64,000 bases of DNA from Kriegella aquimaris (GTDB lineage Bacteria; Bacteroidota; Bacteroidia; Flavobacteriales; Flavobacteriaceae). Below are positions 36,184 through 43,581 of this stretch, in pieces (the first letter of the stretch is position 1; each line of letters begins with the position of its first letter). Below the pieces are notes generated by a model. The model saw nothing but the letters and a program-made list of their open reading frames with translations, ran no database searches and was not told where the DNA came from. The position numbers were made by a program, and so were the translations under genes. The stretch is taken from assembly GCF_900103215.1 (NCBI RefSeq), contig NZ_FNGV01000003.1, forward strand, positions 62,001 through 126,000. The letters are read 5' to 3'.

Positions 36184-37059
36184 TTATTCTATCGGAACTT
36201 CTGGTTGTTCGTTTTTTGATTTTGCCTTTATCCCTTTTTGCTGTATGGTATGGGTAAGTTCGTGCGCCAATAGGTGCTGACCTTCTTTAGAATTCGGATT
36301 GTACTTTCCCTCATTGAAATAAATATCCTTTCCATGTGTAAACGCTTGGGCCCCGAGTTCTTTGCTCATTTGTACGGCATTATCATCGGTATGAATGCGG
36401 ATGTCACTAAAATCGGCCCCAAAACGCGATTCCATTTCCTGTCGAACTATAGCATTCATTTTATTACCCCCGCCTTTACTTTGCATTAGGCTACTTTCTA
36501 GAGACGGCCTGGAACCCGATTTCTTGTTGGGTTTGGGCTGGGCAGTTTCTTCTTCCTCCATCTGCTGAACGGACTTCTCCTCTTCCATCCTTTGGACTGG
36601 TTCTTCCTCCTCTTCGGATTGCGTTTGCACTTCTTCTTCCTGCTGCTGAACCGTATTCTCTTCCTCCATCTGCTGAACAGACTCTTCCTCTTCCTCCCTT
36701 TGTACGGGTTCTTCTTGCTCTTCGGACTGCGTCTGCACCTCTTCCTCCACCTGCTGTTGTAGCGGTTCTTCCTCTTCCATTCTTCGAACAGGGTATTTTT
36801 CAATTAGCCCCTCTCGCTGTAAGGTAGAAACGGATTTGGCAAGCGGTTTTTGTTGCATTTCTTCCTCCGTACCGCCCATCTTTTGGACCGCTGGTGAAGA
36901 TTCGGAATTACTAACTACTTTATCAGCAATAGCATCAGCCTCCATTTCATAGGCATCCCCTGCCCTACCAACCTTTAATTTTCGTTGGATGGGCGGTTTA
37001 AAGAACATTTCGTTACCTGCAACCTGTTGTGACGGTAATCTCCGGTGTTTTCTTCTCAT
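36184..37059 (-). CDS. Stand-alone DUF4157 protein with Gln/Glu-rich repeats
   Basis: This 291-residue protein starts at the ATG 37059; a TTG at 37065 would add two residues. It opens with an Arg/Lys-rich tail (RRKHRRL) and the KLKVGRAGDAYEMEADAIAD leader of DUF4157 proteins. An extremely acidic Gln/Glu segment (about 62-176) with two copies of a 36-residue repeat follows. The DUF4157 domain covers about 200-275, with FGADFSDIRIHTDDNA and HELTH at 266-270. It stops about 21 residues later with no toxin domain. The large effector's domain is very similar (FTHGxDIYFNEGKYNP in both). It may be an adaptor or loading partner, or a truncated effector. Confidence 0.82.
   Translation of the reverse strand: MRRKHRRLPSQQVAGNEMFFKPPIQRKLKVGRAGDAYEMEADAIADKVVSNSESSPAVQKMGGTEEEMQQKPLAKSVSTLQREGLIEKYPVRRMEEEEPLQQQVEEEVQTQSEEQEEPVQREEEEESVQQMEEENTVQQQEEEVQTQSEEEEEPVQRMEEEKSVQQMEEEETAQPKPNKKSGSRPSLESSLMQSKGGGNKMNAIVRQEMESRFGADFSDIRIHTDDNAVQMSKELGAQAFTHGKDIYFNEGKYNPNSKEGQHLLAHELTHTIQQKGIKAKSKNEQPEVPIE
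36532..36747 (-). repeat. Two 108-bp in-frame tandem repeats in the DUF4157 gene
   Basis: Each unit encodes 36 residues beginning EEEVQTQSEE and containing EEPVQR and SVQQMEEE. A half-unit periodicity of about 18 residues is visible within each copy. The coding strand is purine-rich. Confidence 0.8.
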
Positions 37060-37085
37060 GGCCAATTTATTAAGTCAACTATTGT

Positions 37086-38174
37086 CTACCACAACATCAC
37101 ACAGGTATCCCCTGTGCTTTCTTTGTAGTATAAACGTATGTTCACAATGTATTTTTTCCCTTTGATCAACTTGAGTTTTATATAGGAATTTCTGTCTTCA
37201 CCACTATCATCATCTCCCGATAGGTATACATTTTCCCCATTTATTTCTTCGGAAAGTATCATGACCGTATCCATTGTTCCAAAGGTGGAAATGGTGTAGG
37301 TTCGAGTTTCCTCAGGCTTAAATTCTAAATTGATTTGACCCCCGACATCGAGGGAAATTATTTCGGAATGGAAGGGCTTAAGCTCCAAAAAAGTACGTTT
37401 ATCCATTTTTGGATAAAATTGTTGCACCCATGCAATATCTCTGGCAGAGAGCCCATCTTCAGGAAACAAGCCGTTTGCATACTCCGAGGGTGCTGTTATA
37501 AGACCTGGCCCAAATGGGTAGTGCATGATGGAGTTTGGGTCCCAACTAGAGCCTTGAACGGCGTCTGGTTCAATTTTTCTAATGATATTGTGAAATGTTT
37601 TTTCCCGGGACCAAGAATTCGGTGGTGCTGCCAAAGCTGTGTATACCGCCTCTTCGTTCCAAACGATACCCGCATTTGGGTTCTGATGTTCGTGTGGGAA
37701 GCCCATAGCGTGACCGATTTCATGTAAAACAGTGTCTTGGTCGTCCAGAATATCCCAACCAAAATTCATAGTCCGCTGTTCTTTGGGAATATCCCAAGAA
37801 TCACGACCAACGTAAGACCATGACCCCTCTCCTTTTGCAAAACCAATGCGCACATGGGCTTCAAGCCTGTCCGTGGTTTCCTCAAATTCTAAGCCGATAC
37901 CCTGATTTTTCCATTTTTTGAAGGCATTACGAACTACTTCTTTTTCACCAGAACTACCTTTCCAAGGAATTTTCACTTGATTACCTCCACTATCTATTGC
38001 CGTAGTAAAAAACGAATCATCGTTGAACAGAAAGTACTTAAGTTTGGTTCCGTTGACCCATTTCTTTTCTAACATGATAATCGCCTCCATTCGCGAAGGG
38101 TTCATTGCCATGGCGAAGGCCCTTCTTGGCATTTCGGGCAAATTGCAGTAATGAATCTGACTTTGTTCTCTCAT
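37086..38174 (-). CDS. Astacin-type zinc metalloprotease without signal peptide, in the eCIS cluster
   Basis: This 362-residue protein has the extended zinc motif HEIGHAMGFPHEH (starting at His151, catalytic Glu152) and the Met-turn SIMHYP (215-220), the M12A/matrixin-like arrangement. The preceding FGWDILDDQDTVL is typical. A C-terminal beta domain of about 100 residues (INLEFKPEETRTYTISTFG, DDDSGEDRNSYIKLKL) resembles PPC-type domains found after secreted proteases. The N-terminus (MREQSQIHYCNLPEMPRRAF) has no signal peptide or obvious propeptide, although such proteases are normally exported. Together with its place between the tape-measure gene and the DUF4157 gene this suggests a cargo loaded in the cytoplasm. 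Delivery is inferred. Confidence 0.85.
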   Translation of the reverse strand: MREQSQIHYCNLPEMPRRAFAMAMNPSRMEAIIMLEKKWVNGTKLKYFLFNDDSFFTTAIDSGGNQVKIPWKGSSGEKEVVRNAFKKWKNQGIGLEFEETTDRLEAHVRIGFAKGEGSWSYVGRDSWDIPKEQRTMNFGWDILDDQDTVLHEIGHAMGFPHEHQNPNAGIVWNEEAVYTALAAPPNSWSREKTFHNIIRKIEPDAVQGSSWDPNSIMHYPFGPGLITAPSEYANGLFPEDGLSARDIAWVQQFYPKMDKRTFLELKPFHSEIISLDVGGQINLEFKPEETRTYTISTFGTMDTVMILSEEINGENVYLSGDDDSGEDRNSYIKLKLIKGKKYIVNIRLYYKESTGDTCVMLW

Positions 38175-38192
38175 AATCTTAAATTTTAAATA

Positions 38193-39725
38193 TTACCAAT
38201 CCGTAAAAACTATTTTATTTTTCCATGGGAGTTTACATAGGCCGATATTCCATGGTAATTTCTCCAACAGAATGTCTTGTGTCTTTCGCTCCACTATAAC
38301 TTTGGGGTTCTCTTGGGTCAACACCAATTTACCGGGTCTTTGAAGGTACTCATTGCGCAATAGCTCCAAAGAGGCATTTTTCATTTCTGGCCAGTTCTTC
38401 AATACGGCCCGTAACATTTCCTCTGCCTGTAATTTCAAATCGGATGATAATCTGATGTCTCTATTTATAGGTTTTTCCAAAGGGATGTTACACAGAAACT
38501 TTTCGAAAACCATTTGATATTCGTATTGTTTTTCCTGATTTGTGGCGATAAAATGCAGCAAGTGAGCAGCAATTTCCGGACGCGCTATTTCATCACCATC
38601 AAGCAACTTGCAGTTAAGAAGCAATTGTTTTAAATAAGGATGAAGTAATATCAGCCCGGCGTTTTCCACATAATAATTTGAAGCAGGTTCATGAATTGCG
38701 TTTTCTTTTGGTAGTACAAATTCATCATCGCTATGGGTCAAACTCCTTTTATCCTTAATTACTTCCTTGCTCTCAAAAATCTCATGGTCCGCCTTTATTC
38801 TTTCTTTTTTTGAATCTTTTTTTACTATGGAGCTTGAGGCACGAAGTTCTTCGATATCCTTAGACAACTCACCAGCAAGGACTCGAAGTAGCTTATCTGA
38901 ATTTTTAGAATTAATCAGCTTCGAAACACTGTTTTTAATAGATTCGCCCTTATTTTTTGCAGAAGGACCTGTATGACTTCTAAGAAGCTCGAGTACTATA
39001 AAAAGTTTACTCTTCAATTTAGTCTTATCTATTTTAATCAAGGCTCCTAGGGCTATTTCCCAAACCAAATACCTTTTCACCAATAAAAAGGAATCGGACA
39101 AACTATTGTCCGTTTTAATAATACTGACAAGGTCATTGATTGTCGATACCCTTATGGAAGTATCTACATCAATCTTCAAGCCTACGAAGCTCTTATAGAG
39201 TTCAAATAATTGATTATCATCCAATTGTTTGATGAGTCGTTCCCTAAACAGGTCTTGGTGCAAACTTCTTAGCAATTCAAGTATAAGCTCATTGGAATTC
39301 AAAAGCGAAGTAACCATTTCTTCATTGTAAAATTCAGTTAAGGCATTTGAATCACTCCACCAAGGCACACTGCCCATTTTAAAAAAATGCAGCAGCTTGG
39401 TTTCAAGCCTTTCTTCAGAACTTATGGCGTTTGTAAACCTCTTTTGCTCAAGCTCTTTCATTACCCCTTTCTTAATAAGAACCTTTAGCTGATCAAAATC
39501 CATTGGCCGGTCTAAAGAAAGGTTTAGGGCTATTTTTTCAATCTGTAAATTGCTCTTGGCAGGAAGCTTTTGCTGGAATTCATTAAAATAAGCTTCCAAA
39601 TAAGGTAAAGCCTGTTCTTTTAAGAACACATCAAGATTATCTTTAAGGTGATATGCCTCCGTACTAGAGTTCGTATGTACCTCTAAGAAAACCTTATTGA
39701 TGATATGTTTTTGACTTTTATCCAT
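38193..39725 (-). CDS. eCIS tape-measure protein (Afp14-like, CIS_TMP family)
   Basis: This 510-residue protein is thought to set particle length. The N-terminus (HIINKVFLEVHTNSSTEAYHLKDNL) and the C-terminal third carry the family pattern: NAGLILLHPYLKQLL, then AAHLLHFIATNQEKQYEYQMVFEKFLCNIPLEKPI, given here as the cues LLHFIATN and FLCNIPLEKP, then LKNWPEMKNASLELLRNEYLQRPGKL and a closing LPWNIGLCKLPW. The middle (about 260-330) is Lys/Ser/Glu-rich and low in complexity. It follows the PKD protein by 9 bases and precedes the astacin by 18, so it is cotranscribed with the structural genes. Confidence 0.87.
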   Translation of the reverse strand: MDKSQKHIINKVFLEVHTNSSTEAYHLKDNLDVFLKEQALPYLEAYFNEFQQKLPAKSNLQIEKIALNLSLDRPMDFDQLKVLIKKGVMKELEQKRFTNAISSEERLETKLLHFFKMGSVPWWSDSNALTEFYNEEMVTSLLNSNELILELLRSLHQDLFRERLIKQLDDNQLFELYKSFVGLKIDVDTSIRVSTINDLVSIIKTDNSLSDSFLLVKRYLVWEIALGALIKIDKTKLKSKLFIVLELLRSHTGPSAKNKGESIKNSVSKLINSKNSDKLLRVLAGELSKDIEELRASSSIVKKDSKKERIKADHEIFESKEVIKDKRSLTHSDDEFVLPKENAIHEPASNYYVENAGLILLHPYLKQLLLNCKLLDGDEIARPEIAAHLLHFIATNQEKQYEYQMVFEKFLCNIPLEKPINRDIRLSSDLKLQAEEMLRAVLKNWPEMKNASLELLRNEYLQRPGKLVLTQENPKVIVERKTQDILLEKLPWNIGLCKLPWKNKIVFTDW

Positions 39726-39734
39726 TGCTTACTT

Positions 39735-42700
39735 TTAAAGCAGTTCCAATTGTTTTTTAAAATGATCCACCAATAATCCCAAGTCGGTTACTTTCTCAAG
39801 TAGTGTATTTAAAAAATCTTTGAGTTCCCCTGTTTCATCTATCTTGATTTTATTTTTCTCAAATGCGGTCAGTGTATCTTCAATTCCTTTTAAAAACGCA
39901 TCCAAGGGTTTAGCAATCTTTTCGATTCGGTCTTTTGGTTGACAACAAAGGATGCTGTAGAATAATTGGATTTGCAATCGGTAAATATTGAGCAATGCAG
40001 AAAAAACTTTGGTATCTTGACTATTGCTTCGTTCCAATATACTTCCCGCCGTTGTCTCCATAAGATTACCGAACAAATTGTTCAAATCGTCATTCAATTT
40101 CCCGGAGAGAAATGAAACGGAGTTCTCAATAACTTCTTTGTAAAGTGCAGAGGTCGGATTATAGATGATTTTGCGAAGTTCAGTAGATATCTCATTAAAT
40201 TTTGACAAGGAATCGTTGTCAGCTATTATATCTTGCTGGGTCTCCTCAATACAGGTTTCGGCGACTATTTCCGGTTCAAAAACAATATCATGAGTTTCCG
40301 AATGGCTACATTTCCCATTGGTCACAGTTAAGGTAACGGTTAGTGAAATAACATTTTTTTCGGAAAAATCCAATTGATATTCATGCCTCGGGTTTTCATC
40401 CGTATTATTATCGGGCAGGGTATCATCTCCAAAATCCCAGAAATAGGTTACCTCTTGTGAAAGTTCATCGATTTGTGAAGTAAAGTTTACCAGTGCAATT
40501 GCATTATTTTTAAAGAATCTAGGTTCAGAAAATGTAAAATCAAATACGGGCTCCCTAAAAACGGTAATCTTGGCATCGGTAAATTGTCCGTTCACCGTGA
40601 ATTTGATTTCTTGGCCTAGAAGTTCCTCACTTAATAGGGAAGCGTTGAAGAAGAACTTACCATCGGTTTGCTCAACTCCTCCAACAAGACCCTCACCCAC
40701 GTCGGCTGCTACCACCCCATCTGCCGGTGAAACTTCAAAAGCGAGTGGCGTTGACTCATCACCTAAACAGACAAAATCTTTGGGCAAACGCAACGATACG
40801 GTTGCTTTAGGTACAATAAAAGCTACTGGTGAACAGTCTGAGCAGCACATATAGGGCAGGGCAAAATCTGCTACCACCGTATTTTCTGTCACATTGGCGG
40901 TCGGTCTGAACAAAAATGCATCTTGGAGTTCAGTATTCAATTCTTTCAATTCTCCTGTTTCAAAACGGCGTTGGAGCTCAGTATTTAAAAAATCAATTTC
41001 TTCCCTGCCAGTTGTTTTGCCTAATGTGCCTTTATCTAGATAATTCTTTATAGGATTTATGGAAATGTTGCTCCTAGTAAGCAAATCGGTTAAATTCGCC
41101 ACCGATTTTGTTGCCCGGTTTTTTCCTTTATAAACCATAACAAAAGTGCCTCCAGGCTCAACACCGGCTTTATGCTCCAATCCCGCATGCTTTTCTACGA
41201 ACTTGGAAAGAAGTTTTTGTTCCAAAATCCTTTTCTTTCGCTCTTCTATTTCTTCAAATAGTACTTTCATCTTCTCCGCAGCGCAACAGTTTACCGACAA
41301 CTGATTCAACAGTAAAGCATATTGCTCCTCATATCCGCGGCGTACATATTTACTGTCTTTATTGAATAAAAGCGAAGTCATGTTCTTTTTGAAACTCTCG
41401 ACACGATCGCAAAGATCTTCTACCGTGGCTTCATAGCTTCCGATACGGTCAACATTCATTTCTGACACATTATTTGGTATAAACCTGGTCGCAACTTTTG
41501 TATATGCTAAAATTTCATAGGGCTGATCGATAGCCACTTTACGTACTTCTGCGTCCCAGCCCGACATCTGGGGGTCCTTGTCAACTTCTGTTTTTACAAT
41601 GGATGCAATGTCAACAGCAGAACCTTCCGGTTTTTCTTTTATGGCCTTATCAATAAACTTACCCAATACATCTTCATCAGTCTTAAGGTTATCTTCAATA
41701 ACAGTGTCACGTTTGTAGACTAAGTTCTTAAAATTGGCATTAAGGGCGTTGACATCCAATTTAAGCCCACTAATCAATGAAGTACGTGGTTGCAAAAGTG
41801 TACCTATGTTCCCTGTATTCGTTGTTTTTATAGTAATCTTTGGTTTAACGGCCTCAGCAGTAGACGTTACCTCTGAAACAACACGAGCATTGTTCAATGT
41901 ATAATATTTATGTGCTCCCTGCTCTTTCAAACTAAAACCGGAGAAGAACTTTGAAATACTCGCATTTAAGCAGTTTTGTTCGGCCCGCCATGCTTTTAAA
42001 ACGGTATTGAGATCATCAAATTCACACTCATAATCAGCAGGATCGATACTATCTAACGTCTCGTCTATGCTCAAAACCTTGATTTCAAAGGGAAGTCCTT
42101 TTTCACTCTTAATTACATCAAGGTCTGCCAAAGCTGTTCGATAATCTTTACCTAGATGACCTTCGATTCTATAAAAACCATTAGCGCAAATATCATAATC
42201 CAAAGGATTCTGAACGGCATCCCTTTTAGCTAAGTTTTCTGTTCTATATCCCAAATTATCTCCCGCAGCAAATTTCCGTGTCTTTTCATAATCCCAATTT
42301 TCAACCAATTGGGTGGTTACACCATAATAATAGGGAATGGACCGATTGCCTAAAGTTTTATCACACTTTTTAGAAGGCGTCACTTTTATTAAAGATGCGG
42401 TTGATTGAGGAATATCATATTCGGTTACCATTAAATGGAATCGGAGCAATAGGGATTTTATTTTTTTCAATTTTTCCGTTCCATGTGGAATGATGGGAGC
42501 GGGATAAAAATCATGACGGAATTGCACATATGTTTCTGTAGGTTCTAGCTCGCCCAATAAAACATGTTTTGGAAAAGCGGTGCGTTCGGGACAGCATGTA
42601 GCCCTTAAATCAAAAATTAATTGTTTGATTTCGTTATACGTATCCAACAAATCCAATAAAAGATCAAAGCGGTATTGCACATCAATAGGAATATTCTTTA

Positions 42701-43577
42701 CGTTGAAGTCAAACAGATTGTCAATTCCTTTATTAATATTGGCACTTTTTATTTTCAAGGAATCCGTTCCTATTAAAGATCCGAAATCAGTAAAAAGTTT
42801 ATCAACGCCATTTTTCAGTTGTGCCAGTACACCTGTATCCTGAATTACTTTCCGATAGCTTTCCTTTAATTTTGCATAATCTGCCGTATTCGAGTTTTGA
42901 GATATCACATCTTCTCCATTGGCATTGGTGATATAACTATTCTGAAGAATTATTCTTCTTATCGCTATCTCGGGTAAATCGATGTATTTCTTTGTATTGT
43001 TGAATTTATCAAAAATGGGGTCATTGTCTTTATTACTGATTGTTTTTACATTTTCTTTATTCATCAACAGTACCCTTATTTTAGCAGCCTGTTCTTGGCC
43101 CTGTGTATCGCAATCGCTCGAAGTACATGGTGTTTCATCTTTAGAGTAATACTCCAAATACAAAATAACAACCATGTTGGCCAAGTTTGATACCTTACCT
43201 ATAATTTCTACACCACTTTCTTCAGCATTAGTTGCCGTTTTAAGTTCTAAAATTGGTATATCAATAAATCTTTCATATTTCGCCTCGCTATCTTCGAAGA
43301 CCTTTGCCCCTGTATATGTTGCACCCTCAAAAGAAATCAAATCACCATCGGTAGTTACCGCACAACCCTTTGTGACCTCAACGGAAGTGTTTTCAGTATA
43401 CTTCACCTGCAAACCACACACAATTCCCACCCCACTGAGGCAAACACGTGACAAGCTATCTTGGCGTTCGAAATGGTCTACTACATCGTTCAATTGTGTG
43501 GCTGTAAGTACCTGATCAGATACAAATCTTCTATATGCTGGTTCTTTCGTTTCCTTATTCAATTTTATAGTTGCCAT
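39735..43577 (-). CDS. Large PKD-containing eCIS-associated protein (possible fibre or baseplate decoration)
   Basis: This is a protein of 1280 residues from the ATG 43577 (a TTG at 43601 would add eight). Residues about 8-60 contain FVSDQVLTATQLNDVVDHFERQDSLSR and GVGIVCGLQV, a module seen at the N-terminus of phage-like and eCIS-associated proteins. KGCAVTTDGDLISFEG follows. The middle is long and helical. Near residue 920 are paired cysteines (MCCSDC). Residues about 1000-1110 form an Ig-like/PKD pair with TYFWDFGDDTLPDN, and the last 150 residues are helical. PKD domains often bind proteins or glycans on surfaces. Its place between the large baseplate protein and the tape measure fits a tail-fibre or baseplate-periphery role. 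This is inference. Confidence 0.7.
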   Translation of the reverse strand: MATIKLNKETKEPAYRRFVSDQVLTATQLNDVVDHFERQDSLSRVCLSGVGIVCGLQVKYTENTSVEVTKGCAVTTDGDLISFEGATYTGAKVFEDSEAKYERFIDIPILELKTATNAEESGVEIIGKVSNLANMVVILYLEYYSKDETPCTSSDCDTQGQEQAAKIRVLLMNKENVKTISNKDNDPIFDKFNNTKKYIDLPEIAIRRIILQNSYITNANGEDVISQNSNTADYAKLKESYRKVIQDTGVLAQLKNGVDKLFTDFGSLIGTDSLKIKSANINKGIDNLFDFNVKNIPIDVQYRFDLLLDLLDTYNEIKQLIFDLRATCCPERTAFPKHVLLGELEPTETYVQFRHDFYPAPIIPHGTEKLKKIKSLLLRFHLMVTEYDIPQSTASLIKVTPSKKCDKTLGNRSIPYYYGVTTQLVENWDYEKTRKFAAGDNLGYRTENLAKRDAVQNPLDYDICANGFYRIEGHLGKDYRTALADLDVIKSEKGLPFEIKVLSIDETLDSIDPADYECEFDDLNTVLKAWRAEQNCLNASISKFFSGFSLKEQGAHKYYTLNNARVVSEVTSTAEAVKPKITIKTTNTGNIGTLLQPRTSLISGLKLDVNALNANFKNLVYKRDTVIEDNLKTDEDVLGKFIDKAIKEKPEGSAVDIASIVKTEVDKDPQMSGWDAEVRKVAIDQPYEILAYTKVATRFIPNNVSEMNVDRIGSYEATVEDLCDRVESFKKNMTSLLFNKDSKYVRRGYEEQYALLLNQLSVNCCAAEKMKVLFEEIEERKKRILEQKLLSKFVEKHAGLEHKAGVEPGGTFVMVYKGKNRATKSVANLTDLLTRSNISINPIKNYLDKGTLGKTTGREEIDFLNTELQRRFETGELKELNTELQDAFLFRPTANVTENTVVADFALPYMCCSDCSPVAFIVPKATVSLRLPKDFVCLGDESTPLAFEVSPADGVVAADVGEGLVGGVEQTDGKFFFNASLLSEELLGQEIKFTVNGQFTDAKITVFREPVFDFTFSEPRFFKNNAIALVNFTSQIDELSQEVTYFWDFGDDTLPDNNTDENPRHEYQLDFSEKNVISLTVTLTVTNGKCSHSETHDIVFEPEIVAETCIEETQQDIIADNDSLSKFNEISTELRKIIYNPTSALYKEVIENSVSFLSGKLNDDLNNLFGNLMETTAGSILERSNSQDTKVFSALLNIYRLQIQLFYSILCCQPKDRIEKIAKPLDAFLKGIEDTLTAFEKNKIKIDETGELKDFLNTLLEKVTDLGLLVDHFKKQLELL

Positions 43578-43581
43578 GATA

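Noticed and set aside
36532-36747. CRISPR-like repeat
   Set aside because: The 108-bp repeats are in frame, contiguous without spacers, and encode Glu/Gln-rich protein.
36498-36803. 101-codon Lys/Arg-rich frame within the DUF4157 gene
   Set aside because: It is the Glu/Gln repeat region read in another frame; the composition is an artefact of GAA/GAG-rich codons.
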